From: Tubiluchus corallicola | Lineage: Eukaryota; Priapulida; Priapulimorpha; Priapulimorphida; Tubiluchidae | Reading direction: 5' to 3' | Assembly: GCA_030141605.1 (NCBI GenBank) | Contig: JAQGDQ010000083.1 | Span: forward strand, 611,097 to 664,596 | DNA length: 53,500 nt | Shown here: one piece after another, positions 1 to 11,100 of the stretch | Position numbering within the stretch: the first letter of the stretch is position 1 | Layout: the number at the start of each line of letters is the position of its first letter | Notes under the pieces: generated by a model | Seen by the model: only the letters and a program-made list of their open reading frames with translations | Told to the model about the DNA's origin: nothing | The model's database searches: none | Program-made: the position numbers and the translations under genes

Positions 1-1379
1 TAATGCGCAAAATGCCAGGCGTTGCAAAGATGGAGTGGCGTTGAGATTGCCCAGTCCTAACTTAATTGATTGCAAACTGGCTTTCGTTTATGCGCACCAA
101 GTATGTAAAGCTTTTGCAGTGAAATTGGCGGCAAAATGTAGATTTGTTTTTAATTCTCGTTCACGCTGGACCAAAGTTTGATAACTTTTTCATCCTTTAT
201 AAAGACGATCTGATTTCACCTGATTCGTAGTGTATAAAGCTCATTTCTTGGCTGACATTTAAACAGAATCAGAATTGTTTAAATTTTCTAGACTAAAAGA
301 ACAAAAAGCCAAAGTATGGAAACCGAAATTCTTTACATCCCATTTCTTTTACTGAATTTGGTTTCAGAAATGCAGTTTTGACCTGTGCAAATCAATAAAC
401 GATAAATTTAAATGCGTTAGATCATTTTTTTATAAAAATATCGACTCTGGTTACTAATGGTCTCAACATTGCTTTCTGTATCGTCTGCATGATCCATGGC
501 AGCAACTTGTTCAACCCATAAATTATTTATAATTGCTTTTCCCACGTTCGAAATTTATTACAACATTTATTTAATTATAGCAAGGCTGTAATGAATTAAT
601 ACTTGAAATTTTGCCAAGCGAGAGATCACGGCAAGTTTATATTATAAAAGAGGTCCCAATCGAAAAAAAGGGTTAAGAATTGAAACAGTAAAGATTGTAT
701 TGTTTTGTTCAGCTTGTCTTCTTAACGTTACACGTTCAAACCCATATCAGCTCTGATTTCACAACTTTCACGAAATTTTTCTAATTTTTTTAGTAAGATC
801 TCTCAGGATTAGAAGGTATAGAAGGTATACAAAACCTAGTCGAGTTCAAATCCGGTCCTATATTTTCGTGCTTTCTCATTTATCGATTACTGTCTGTTGA
901 TCGACTGGCTGCTTCTGGCACAGTGGCAATACCATTGTTTTGTCATCCACGCACTTGCGGTGCCTCTATAAGTCACTATTTGATTCGGAACACTCCGTGC
1001 CATGATCCAGCACCAATGTGGATGATTCGTTTTCCAGACGGGCTTTTCTTAGAAAATATTTTTGACAGAATATTTTTTCCAGAAAAAAAATCACAGAAAA
1101 CTTTTTGCCAGAAAAACCTACTTCCAGAACCGTCATTTCATAGAAAGTAAAATTCACAGAAAATGTAATAAATCTTTAAAAGCGCAGTTAGATATTACGC
1201 AATAGAAACATGTAGTTTATTCTAAATACGTATTTAGAGTGATTAATATGGATCAATTGATCAAACATTGATTAATTCGTTAAGGTAAGAAAATCGATTT
1301 GTAACATCGTGATGATTAGATAGCGAACAATGTTACATAAAGGTAGATCAGTACTGAGGCTTAAGTGTAAATTAGATAT
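1..1379. other. Intergenic, no gene seen
   Basis: AT-rich sequence without a convincing coding exon. Short open frames at 923-1150 (plus) and 966-1157 (minus) overlap the same A/T-rich stretch with recurring CAGAAAA words and look like chance. A B-box-like word (GTTCAAATCC) occurs at about 849 but has no partner A box that I can defend. Confidence 0.6.
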
Positions 1380-1770
1380 TAACAGCTATAGACTTATTGT
1401 TATTGTTATTGTTGCTGTAATTGACCAAAGTTGAAACAACTTTTACATTGTTGTGTCAGTTTGGATGAGACTTGCCAATGTGAGCCACTGAAGGAAAGAA
1501 ATAGGGCAGAGAAATGGCAGATACCTGAGTGGTTATGGTGCATGGCGACCCGGTAGTTAAGCAATGCCTTGCCTGGAAATTGATTAGTTGGATGACCACT
1601 TAGTAATTAGTGGGGAATACTTAATTTTATTTGTTTAGGGAGGATGTGCTTGCACCCGAGTGTGACTGTGACACCTCTACCGCATTTTATCTCTGAGAAT
1701 TATCTTGATAATGAACTAGTGTCTGGTCCTGCCATAAGACAATGTTAGTAGACATCCCGCTGTTGACTTG
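1380..1770 (-). repeat. Dispersed repeat family C, copy 1
   Basis: The reverse complement of about 1390-1500 matches 31130-31230 closely. Shared words include CCTATTTCTT, TCATCCAAACTGACAC and TTTCAACTTTGGTCA, followed in both copies by an (AAC/AAT)n tail. The tail orientation suggests a SINE- or LINE-tail-like element read on the minus strand. Copy 1 extends into the 5S-like stretch described separately. No coding capacity is seen. Confidence 0.6.
1513..1627 (+). repeat. 5S rRNA-like stretch inside family C
   Basis: On the plus strand the order of words resembles metazoan 5S rRNA: a GTTAAGCA word in the place of GCTAAGCA (box A), then TTGCCTGG, TTAGT, TTGGATG, ACC and GGGAATAC in the correct order and roughly the correct spacing. 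It is too diverged and interrupted to be a functional 5S gene. It could be a 5S-derived SINE segment or pseudogene, although it lies antisense to the A-rich tail of the surrounding repeat, which argues against a standard 5S-headed SINE. Chance resemblance is not excluded. Confidence 0.3.
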
Positions 1771-3410
1771 CGGTGCATCAAAGACGTAAAAAATCTTACC
1801 CAGGAGCCAAATTTATTGGACAAATTTCGATGCAATAATATACACAAATCTGAATAGTTCGCAAATCCTCGGTGATTTCATTTTCTATGTTCATTATTAA
1901 ATCCTATGAAAATCTTGAAGTGACTATATGCGAACAACGATACAATGCAAACTACTTTGAGAAAGCCATTTCAACCTAAACAATTTGAAATTGTAGCAAT
2001 GACGTTTCAAAACAAAATATTTTTCCAAAACGAAATTAAAAGAAAGATTCACCTCTCAATAAAGAGGGTGTGACAAGACTGAAGCCTGTCGCATTATCAA
2101 CTATAATCAGATAGTATGAGTCACTAAACCAGTAAAAATGTCTCAGCCACCTTCTGGTGTAAAAGCATCCGACGACATAAATAGGCCTATCCAGAGGCTG
2201 CAATGCGGCTTGAATCTGGTCTCATCCTTACCTAACCAAACCCAATGTTGCTTAATTTCAGTTTTTCGGTGGTTGAAAGAGTTAACACAATTTTTAAAAC
2301 ACCTTGCATATTTTGTCAAAAGCCGTGCTTTGGGACACTGGTGCCCAAGCAGCAAGTCAAACAAAAACAAAAATGCCATAAAATGGGCTAATGTCAGGCT
2401 AAAGTTGGCCAATGAGCTTCAGGCTTTTGCTAAAAATACCAAAGTGGTATTTACACTGCGTTTTCTTTTCCTTTATTAATAAAAGGAGGAAAAAACTGTT
2501 TTCATATGCTTTGTTATTTTTAGTAAACCCTGGAGTCCGTTGTCTGACATTTTTCAGTTTTTGACATTAAGCCGTTTTACCATTACCCCTATGTACGTTT
2601 GCAGGCGGATTTTTAGTTTGTATTTGAAAAAGGAAAATATGTAGGTTGTATGAATTTTTGAGACTATAAGTTTAGCTGTTGTGCACAATTATTTTAAATT
2701 TGTACGTTGAGTATAACACGTGTATGAAAAGATCATTTCTGTTTTTTTGTACTTTGTTGAAATATCTCGTACAATTCATATCGTGCCAATCCGTTTTACC
2801 AGTCAGTTCACATCCCCACGAGTCCTTGAAATTACGTTCAAGCAGCAATTATCCTCACATTGAAGCATTGAAGGAGCTCTTTTGCAACGTCTAGCATTCC
2901 AAGCTGTCACACAATAGTAGGGCTTCCCAAAGCCAGTTTTCCTCAGTGTCTTCCTCGATTGCTGAGACGTGTGAAATTAAATTGCGCCAACTGTATCCGC
3001 TTGCAAGCTTAATACCGCATACATGCCGCAATCATTGCAGCTTAGCCACGCGTAACTTTCCTCATCGATTACGTAATATTGGGCGAAGTCAAATGAGAAT
3101 TTTCCCTCTTTGATTTTCAAATTGAATAAACTAGTATTTTACGCCTTATGACCATGACGTCTAGCACGTAAAAAGTCTGTAGACAGTAGAATAGGCTAGT
3201 GAAAACTAGTAAAAATGTTAAAACAATAGTTGGGCCGTAAATTTTTGTTTCTGTTCAGTTATATATGAGCTTTTAGTTAATGTCCCACGATTTGAGTTTT
3301 ATTATAGTGTGTAGCCATGAACCATTATCTAGTTATAGCGCCAGAAAACAATCTTCATCAAATAAAGATTAAAAAATTCTTCTTGAACTTATACATGATT
3401 TACTTACCGT
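1771..3410. other. Intergenic, no gene seen
   Basis: Contains overlapping open frames on both strands at 2138-2479. Neither shows a recognisable domain, signal peptide or splice structure, so I do not call a gene. No repeat shared with the rest of the window was found here. Confidence 0.5.
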
Positions 3411-3650
3411 CTTATTGTATAGAGAGCTTGCGATAGCAGTAACGATGTATAAAACTTGTAAATATAAACTCACGCGATGACTGTTAGGCGCAGCCATTTT
3501 CTATCGGCAAACCGTTTGAAACAAGTTTAGATTGAGCAAAGTTTGAAAAAATACTCAGAGCATTTGTAGCGCACACGTCACTAAACTAAATAAAATTTTA
3601 AATTACTTCATATTTTCAGTAAGATCAATAATGTGTTTTCTGATTAGGAG
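3411..3650 (-). repeat. Dispersed repeat family B, copy 1
   Basis: The reverse complement matches 10790-11100 and 33480-33760. Shared landmarks in order are a terminal GTGCAC/CTGGGATGG-type word, AATGTGTTTTT, TCTTATTGACAA-like sequence, TTTATTTAGTTAG, GCGCTACGAATGCT, TCTAAACTTGTTTCAA, then AAAATGGCTGCG and, about 95 bases on, GTAAGT. In this copy the ATG opens a frame starting MAAPNSHRVSLYLQVLY, with GTAAGT about 33 codons later. The outer end of the copy runs directly into the 26-bp minisatellite. Confidence 0.75.
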
Positions 3651-3651
3651 T

Positions 3652-4314
3652 AGTGGTGCACGCTGGGATGGTGAGACAGTGGTGCACGCTGGATGGTGAG
3701 ACAGTGGTGCACGCTATGATGCTGAGACAGTGGTGCACGTAGGGATGGTGAGTCAGTGGTGCACGCTAGGATGGTGAGGCAGTGGTGCATGCAGGGATGA
3801 TGAGTCAGTGGTGCACGCTATGATGGTGAGACAGTGGTGCACGTTAGGAAGGTCAGTCAGTGGTGCACGCTGGGATGGTGAGACAGTGGTGCACGCTAGG
3901 AAGGTCAGTCAGTGGTGCACGCTAGGATGGTGAGGCAGTGGTGCATGCAGGGATGATGAGTCAGTGGTGCGCGCTATGATGGTGAGACAGTGGTGCACGC
4001 TAGGAAAGTCAGTCAGTGGTGCACGCTGGGATGGTGAGACAGTGGTGCACGATAGGAAGATCAGTCAGTGGTGCACGCTGGGATGGTGAGACAGTGGTGC
4101 ACGCTGGGATGGTGAGACAGTGGTGCACACTAGGATGGTGAGGCAGTGGTGCACGCTGGGATGGTGAGACAGTGGTGCACGCTATGATGGTGAGACAGTG
4201 GTGCACGCTGGGATGGTGAGACAGTGGTGCACGCTGGGATGGTGAGACAGTGGTGCACACTAGGATGGTGAGGCAGTGGTGCACGCAGGGATGGTGAGGC
4301 AGCGATGCACACCA
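3652..4314 (+). repeat. 26-bp minisatellite, about 25 copies
   Basis: Tandem array of a 26-base unit containing AGTGGTGCACGCTGGGATGG followed by TGAGAC. Variant units carry CTAGGA, CTATGA, GCAGGG, or GTCAGTCA in place of GTGAGACA. Because 26 is not a multiple of three, all frames rotate through the same words. This is why one minus-strand frame (4009-4488) stays open with repeating CTTVSPSQRAPL-type peptides; that is not evidence of a gene. The unit is nearly identical to the terminal segment of repeat family B, whose copy 1 abuts the array. Confidence 0.95.
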
Positions 4315-5550
4315 GGAGTTGTTCTTCTTCTCCATATGCACATGAACTATAATATCACACATACTAAATCTATACAAAAACCTATTGATGTTCCCTTGGC
4401 CAGTTAGAAAGGACATGGCAATAGATTTTATTTTCCATTCTTTTTTTGCAAACAGCAAAATCAATGATTTACCTTTTATATTCTGCATTTCTATAGAACC
4501 CCAAAGTGGAATTTTGATAAATCAATAAATGAAATATTATTATTATTACGCCTATATTTAGAAATGAAATATGATTATTCAAACTTGATTTATTAATATC
4601 AACAAATGAATTATGAATATTCAAAAATAAACATTAAATACCACTTTGGCGTTCATAAATTTCAACATTTTTTCCTGTTGCGTAATGTTCCTATATGAGC
4701 AGCAACAACAGCAGCAAGAGCCGTTAAAAGCTGTTGAGCATCAACAAAAGCAGCAGCAACTGTCATCGTCACCGTCGCCGCCCTTTTTAATTGTTGTTAT
4801 TTTTCGTATAGATTCATTTATTCATTTATGATTTTATTCCTTTATATGAAAGCAAAAATATTAAATAACAAAAACAGCTCACAAATACACACATATATTA
4901 CACATTTATATATGTACACAAACATGCATACAGTCGATAATTTCTAAATAAAACTATGTTATTCTAAGCTAATAATATTACAAAGAAAACAAATATTTGT
5001 GAATATTGCTCAATAGTTTGGCGTTGTTAGGCTTAGCTAACAATATTTCAAGGCTTATGCTATAAACATGGAATTCAAACAGCTCAAATATTCATTTATA
5101 AAACGACAAATAAATATTTGAATGCAAAAAATATCCTTTTTACTACCCATGTTTCCAGCACACATAGCATTTTTGTCTGATCAATGTTCCATCTGTGCAC
5201 AGTAAAGCAGCCAAAAAATCCATGCGCTGCTTAAAATAACACGGCGCATGTAAGATGTACACATTGCCCGATGCAAAAACTTCACAAGCGTTTACTGTTT
5301 AAATAAAAAATCAGCTTTCCGCGTGTAAAAATAGAAAACGTTTGAAGAGGAAATCCATTTTCGTAATTTACTGCTATTGAATTGAACTCTCGTGGCGAGA
5401 AAAAGCATATCTGTTACAAAACGTTGCTATATATGAAAGTGTATAATATGAGCAAACTTAGAAAATAAGTTTTTTGGTGTGTTTTTGGTAATGAAGAGAG
5501 TCTGAGCGAAGCTTGTTAATTTTAATTGCTGTTTAAGTTTGAACAAAGTT
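4315..5550. other. Intergenic, no gene seen
   Basis: AT-rich. A short CAG/CAA-rich stretch at about 4699-4760 gives glutamine-rich frames but has no other sign of coding. No splice structure or domain is recognised. Confidence 0.55.
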
Positions 5551-5555
5551 GTTTT

Positions 5556-5612
5556 AGGATACAGCGTGTGGCCTGATACCATAAAGTTCTGGGTTCGAAT
5601 CCTGGTTAACAG
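5556..5612 (+). repeat. tRNA-like fragment (B box), possible SINE relic
   Basis: The sequence CTGGGTTCGAATCCTGG at about 5587-5603 forms a canonical T-arm: a five-base stem with two wobble pairs around TTCGAAT. It matches the RNA polymerase III B box GGTTCGAATCC. The upstream part does not form a convincing D-arm or A box, and no cloverleaf closes. It is best read as a degenerate tRNA pseudogene or tRNA-derived SINE head rather than a working tRNA. Confidence 0.4.
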
Positions 5613-6589
5613 TTTCAGAGCCTTTCTCCTTCTACATTTAAATGTTGATTGCATTATGTAGCAAAGATGCACAAGCTCACCGAGACTGTTATAATTATGC
5701 CTTTATCCCCCAAGTGCATTTTGTTAGGAAAAGATAAATTGTAGAAATAGATTAAGTAGGACAGATCAGAAAAGTATTTTGGAAACTTTTCGTTACTGGA
5801 AGACTATTTTGGGGATTTTTCATTTACTCTCCACTCCTTGTGAAAATGGCAATGAATTAATTACTGGCGACGTTATTTCTTTGCATTCCAGCCTATAGAT
5901 TTCGTTTCAGAAGCTCCAACTTTAGATTCTAAAATGGTTAGGCTTAAGACTTGTTCAACTCATCTGTGAAAGGTCAAACTCTATTATGAAATTTGTAATG
6001 GATTGCTTCCCTTACACAATTCTCTATGTCTGCGAGGATAAATAAGAGAAGGGAAACCAAAATTTGCTGCCCAGTAGTAGATTGTACAGCCACTAATGCA
6101 AGGCAGGAACTTAATAAAGATGTAGTCAATTTTCTACAAAACTCGACGAGACAGTTCAAACATTGGAGAGCAGCACGAGAGTCAAATTAGATTCATTAGT
6201 AGCGAAGCAAACTCATGTTAACCTGTTTGACAATCTGCGCCGAAAGGGATAAAATCTTTTTGCGTGCTTTCAAAGTATGGAACGTAACTTGATTTAGATG
6301 TGGACTCAGTCAAATCTGCTGGCCCAAGTAAGTCACGAGTTTCGTGCGGCACGCAAAACATTGCTGTGAATACGTTTGTCATGACTTAACAGTCATTAAA
6401 TCTGTCAGTGTTGAAATTAATGAAAACCTGAAATTAGATATGCATTTTGCGTACTAAATAACTTGATTAATTTGCACAATTCGTTTCTCCTCCGTTCCGT
6501 ATTTTTTCAATTTGTTTTTCAATTTGCACGTGTATGTTAAGCTAATTAAATGCGTAATAATTACAAATACCATTTTAGCAGACCCAGTT
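5613..6589. other. Intergenic, no gene seen
   Basis: No coding exon, RNA gene or repeat could be recognised in this AT-rich stretch. Confidence 0.5.
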
Positions 6590-7440
6590 TCGCTCCAGAC
6601 AGCCTTATTTTTGCTGCTAAACTATAGTTTTTAGCGAAACTTATGATTTTTTAGGGAAACTGCTGTTTTCAGGGGAATTTCTAGACTGTGGTTAAAACCA
6701 AATCCCATGATTTTTCCAAGTAAAGACTCGGACTTATCAGAATACCACAGTTTTCTAAGCGAAAACTAGGCTTTCTCTAAAATTGGGTTTTCTCAACGAA
6801 ACCAGGGTTTGTTGAGCGAAACCTAGGCTTTCTCTAAAATTGGGTTTTCTAAACGAAACCAGGGTTTCTTGAGCGAAACCTAGGCTTTCTCTAAACCTGG
6901 GTTTACCGACCGAAACCTGCGATTTCTTCTAATCTTAAGTTTTCTGGGCAAAATCCAGGATTTCTGTAGATCTGGGTTTTTGGAATTAGAAGAGGTCGTC
7001 GTTTTAAGGCTCTTTTATCTGAGATTGAACAATTAATTGCATTCAAGTCAAAACAATGACAAACACTTTTTCAGAAACTGCTCACTTATTATAATGGACA
7101 AAATGTTATTTATTTTAGGCAGCAAAACACGTGCGCATAAATTTTTGAAGTTACTGATTTCAGAGAAAGATGCAAGATTTCTGAGCGTGCGTTTCAAAAT
7201 GTCAAAACCTAGGTTTTTTGAGCGAAGAGAGGAATTCACTATAGCAAAATCTAGGTTTTCTGAACGAAACCAGGCCTTTATTATACCAAAACCTAGGTTT
7301 TCTAAGCGAAACCAATACTTCGCAGTAGCAAAACCTAAGTTTTCTGAGCGAAACCATGATTTCACCATAGCAAAACCTAGGTTTTTCTGAGCGAAACCAT
7401 GATTCCAGTATAGCAAACTTAGGACTTCTTGAATGAAACT
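6590..7440 (+). repeat. Degenerate satellite built on GTTTTCTGAGCGAAACC
   Basis: Two sub-arrays share the motif TTTTCTnAGCGAAACC. In 6740-6960 it alternates with CTAGGCTTTCTCTAAA; in 7195-7440 it recurs about every 42 bases together with AAAACCTAGGTTTT, a perfect palindrome. Because 42 is a multiple of three, the second array keeps one plus-strand frame open (7037-7390) with a 14-residue period of the type KPRFSERNxxFxIA; the opposite strand is open too. The double-strand openness points to repeat structure rather than selection for protein. Confidence 0.8.
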
Positions 7441-9790
7441 ATGCTAAAAAGACGGTCATACTGGACACGTCGAGTTTATAAAAGTGTTCAACAACGGATT
7501 CACACATTTCGGCGCGCAGTACAAACTCCCACGAAACTGGTTCTTTTTTAAAAATTGTCTAATAAAAATAAATTTGCGCTAGTGAGTGGAAAGATTTAGC
7601 GACTTTAATCTGTTAAGTACTCAACCCACAATAAACCCATCAGGTCTACTGAACTGACTGTTAAACAACTCCAATGGCTCTCACATTAACTCAGAATACT
7701 TAATTAAAAAGCAGCAATTTATCTAATGAGATCTCACATGTCTTGCAGCTGCTGCCAGAAAGCCCTTCATTGGACACTGTAAGAAAGTAACTGATAACTG
7801 AGTGCAAAGAATTGTTACACAAGCAATCCTAAGAACGATCCATCAACTTCTACCAAGCAGAACTTTAATTATTTAATCCTAGCACTGAATGGCGTCCATA
7901 ACGGAATGAATTTGTCGATAGCAGAGTTCTGGAAGTAACAGATTAATTCCTAGCAAGTTTCATTATAAGATCAAAACTTAAACTTTGTTGAAGCTAAAAG
8001 CTGTTAAAAGGTTTGCAGTATATAACTTACATCAAAGCCTACAGTACAGATGAGCCAGTTTCCCTTCTCAAACAAAAGCTCAATTATTTCCTCTGATCCG
8101 TTATGAATGTCTTGCCATATTTTCAATATATTCTAGGCTATTCTGCATTCTGCATAAAATGAGGACATATCTCACCTCCAAAAAATAATACCAACTTGAA
8201 CTTAACGCCACAAGGCAAGCTATACTAAACAATAGTAAATTTATTTTAACGTCAACGCTACAATAAACGTTATAAAATATCTGTGTGTAAGCAAATTTGT
8301 AATTACTGTGACGACAAACTAAATCGAAGATGTAGTGCACTTAGTCCTGAAATGTCCACGTTATCAAGATGACAGATTGTCCATTTTTAATACAACGTAA
8401 TATTGAAAATTTGTTGCCATACTATATCTACAGCCGTAATCCGTTTCAAGAAGAATGTCAACAGATTCCTCTTGCCACTAGGAAATTTATTACAATAATT
8501 CTGTTTTGAAACTTGTAGCTGAGAACTCTTGTTGATGTTGCTATTTTTTCTTAATGTAGTCATTTGCCATGACCGTCTTTCTTGCTGTGCCTAGCAAGTC
8601 TACATTCGACCCAGCTTAGAAAGTCAGCTGGTTAATATGTGCAAATGTAGCTAGGCTTTAAAACAACCTCAGTGTGTCGTACACATCAACGTATCACTCT
8701 GGCTTTTTTTTTGGATTAGCATGTGAATGGTTCACTCATGACCTGAACCGATTAGTTGAAATTAGACGTTTATGCTGAACGTTTACGTTTATGAAGCTGA
8801 ACGTTTATGCAGTAACTAAAAGTGTTAAACAGTTTTTTTATTATTATTAATCTGACTCAAATTTAATGTCATTGACTTAAGCGGCGTCTAGCAGACATCC
8901 GAAATCCTTTTTACGTAATTGCGTATTCAGCTGCGTATAGGCAACCCAATAGGAATAGCTGCAAAAAATAACGCAACAACCCGGGTCTGATAAACAGGTC
9001 CGTTGAAAACAATGCAAATGATTTTTACGCAGTAACGCATGACGCATTCCATATGTTTGATAAACGCCTTTAATTTCCGATAGGTGTCACTTTTTGTGCA
9101 CCACTCTGACCTACTATAATTTTTAGCATGAGCACATTGTTTAACTTGGAATAGATATTATATTCACAGATATTATAGATATTATGTGAATAGATATTAT
9201 ATTCACATATCTATCGGTATATGAGGTTAAAATACAGTCAGTTTAATTTTAAGCTTTCATTCCACTGTCGCTTGTATAGCGACAAAAATACCTAAAATAT
9301 ACAATTTTCAAGCAGAGGCTTTTCAGCGACAAAATTTTTCGTTTCTTAATAACATCATTTTATTTCATACAAAATCCCAGCGCATTTGTCTTCTAGTTTT
9401 CGTTATTGTGTACTCAGTGATTCGATTAATTCCGTGTGCTCGCACAGAAACAAGCTTTTTTACTGGATTTATTTCTCGCTGAGCTAAAATCACGCTTAAT
9501 GCACTTAATCTCTGTTGTAAATCCAAACAGAAATAGCCGACGTCACTGTTTCTCCAACATCAAACGGCTGAATCTAATGTCTAAGACTAAGAGGTGATTG
9601 ATAGAGCTGAATATGCACACCAAACTGTCGCTTCGAGATCTCCGTAATGCTAATGTGTAACTAGGGAGTTGAAACTATTTCATCTAATCTCGTTTTGACT
9701 TGACGTCACGTCTCTGTTGCTCTTCCTTTCTCTCAGAAGCTCGTTTTGTGGGTTTTAAGTAACAATAGGGACCATTTCACAGTGAGGGCG
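7441..9790. other. Intergenic, no gene seen
   Basis: No gene recognised. At 9149-9207 the 20-base word GAATAGATATTATATTCACA is repeated directly about 39 bases apart, and the second copy is part of a palindrome (ATGTGAATA, short loop, TATTCACAT). Everything else looks like plain AT-rich sequence. Confidence 0.5.
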
Positions 9791-10637
9791 CAAAATTCCT
9801 CATACAATTCCTTGTGAGAAATTCTTCTCTCAGCTAGAAGATATGCGTCCTCCTCGTGGGGAATTTTATCGCATGGTATAAATACTGCATGTTCCATTTT
9901 CGTGAGGAATTCTCGAGGAATTCAAGTTTAAATTTAACTACTTGATTACTTCTTTCTTAATTAACGAACAACAATTAGCACATTTCAGCATAAAATTATA
10001 AAATGATATCTCTCTTTTAACAGATTGACGATTTTACGTTTTGTTAATGCAACACCTATGGCTATATTCGTCAAAAAGAAAATTAACGCACGCATATATT
10101 TATTTTATATATGTATATTTTCAGATTTTGAAGTTGTTAGTAGAATTTTACTAAAAACAAACAGGTCTGACATTACATTGACTAACATTATCAATTGTAC
10201 TTTTTATATGAGAAATACGGCAAGTACAACTTAATTTAGACATGATTATACAGTATAAAACTCGCCAAGTAACTGCAGGTAACTAGACGCGAGGTTTCAC
10301 ATTGAAATGAACTTTCTTGCTGCGGGGATTTCAAGAAAAAAAAATCGGAAACTTTCAAAATTTTCTCTGATTTTCTGACAACAGTTTCATTGTCATCGTT
10401 ATTGTTATCGTATGAATTTGCGTGATAAAAGGCCTTGAAAAATCAAGCTTGTGACGTCACTAACCTCTTCGCTTACTAGGGAACAAGAAAAGGGTACCTG
10501 AAGCTAGGTTGCAGAAAATTTATATTACTTTATAGCAATTTTATGCATATATCGTACTCACGTTGAAAAGAGTTTTTGTTTGTTTTCATTTTAAATCTCC
10601 CACAATACTGTTCTGACCGTGCCATTACATGACGTCA
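9701..10637. promoter_or_regulatory. Cluster of three perfect CRE palindromes
   Basis: TGACGTCA, the full cAMP-response/ATF-CREB site, occurs at 9701-9708, 10452-10459 and 10630-10637. The only other perfect copy I saw in the window is at 18273-18280. Three in under 1 kb is more than expected for an eight-base word in AT-rich DNA. No gene start is recognised next to them, so a regulatory role is only a possibility. Confidence 0.25.
9791..9925. repeat. Imperfect inverted repeat (small foldback element)
   Basis: The arm at 9791-9820 (AAAATTCCTCATACAATTCC and on) is the approximate inverse of 9895-9924 (CGTGAGGAATTCTCGAGGAA and on), with about 74 bases between. This is compatible with a MITE-like foldback, but no target-site duplication was identified. 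Confidence 0.45.
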
Positions 10638-10789
10638 CATAAAGCAACGTAAATCAGGGGAAGAAAAGTAAATGTTAAGCAGTGTCCCAAAAAACTTTCC
10701 ATGCAATGTTATGTTACTTAGCATTTCGTTTACCTGCTTGAAAAACTTATGTAGCTAGAAAAGAAAATTATTAATTACCATTAAAGTGT

Positions 10790-11100
10790 TTTCACCAATT
10801 GGTAAAATGTCCTTGACTCACCTCCAGGGTGCAACACTCACTAACCAAAAACATATTTTTAATCTTATTGACAAGATACAGTAATTTAAAATTTTATTTA
10901 GTTAGTGATGTGTGCGCTACGAATGCTGTGACTATTTTCTCAAACTTTACTCATTGTTATCTAAACTTGTTTCAAGTGGCTTATCGTCAAAATGGCTGCG
11001 CCTAACGGTCATCGAGGGAGTTTAAACTTACATGTTTTATACAGCGTTACTACCGACGCAAGACCTGTATGTAAAAGGGCAGTAAGTAAATTTTGTAGAA
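10790..11100 (+). repeat. Dispersed repeat family B, copy 2
   Basis: Aligns with 3411-3650 (inverted) and 33480-33760. After the shared AT-rich leader it contains ATG at about 10992, opening MAAPNGHRGSLNLHVLYS and on, with a GTAAGT donor-like word about 100 bases later. Both ATG context and GTAAGT are conserved in all three copies. The 5' end (CTCACCTCCAGGGTGCAACA) corresponds to the unit amplified in the minisatellite at 3652-4314. Confidence 0.75.

Noticed and set aside
2138-2479. 113-codon plus-strand frame and overlapping 89-codon minus-strand frame
   Set aside because: No domain, signal peptide, splice sites or repeat match; overlapping frames on both strands are more likely chance.
3652-4314. 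Regular repeats suggestive of a CRISPR array
   Set aside because: There are no unique spacers: the whole 26-base period is repeated with point variation. The genome is eukaryotic and no cas genes exist.
4009-4488. 159-codon minus-strand open frame with repeating CTTVSPSQRAPL peptides
   Set aside because: It lies almost entirely in the 26-bp minisatellite. The repeat lacks in-frame stops and 26 bases times three restores the frame, so openness is automatic.
5556-5612. Functional tRNA gene
   Set aside because: Only the T-arm is convincing; no cloverleaf or acceptor stem closes.
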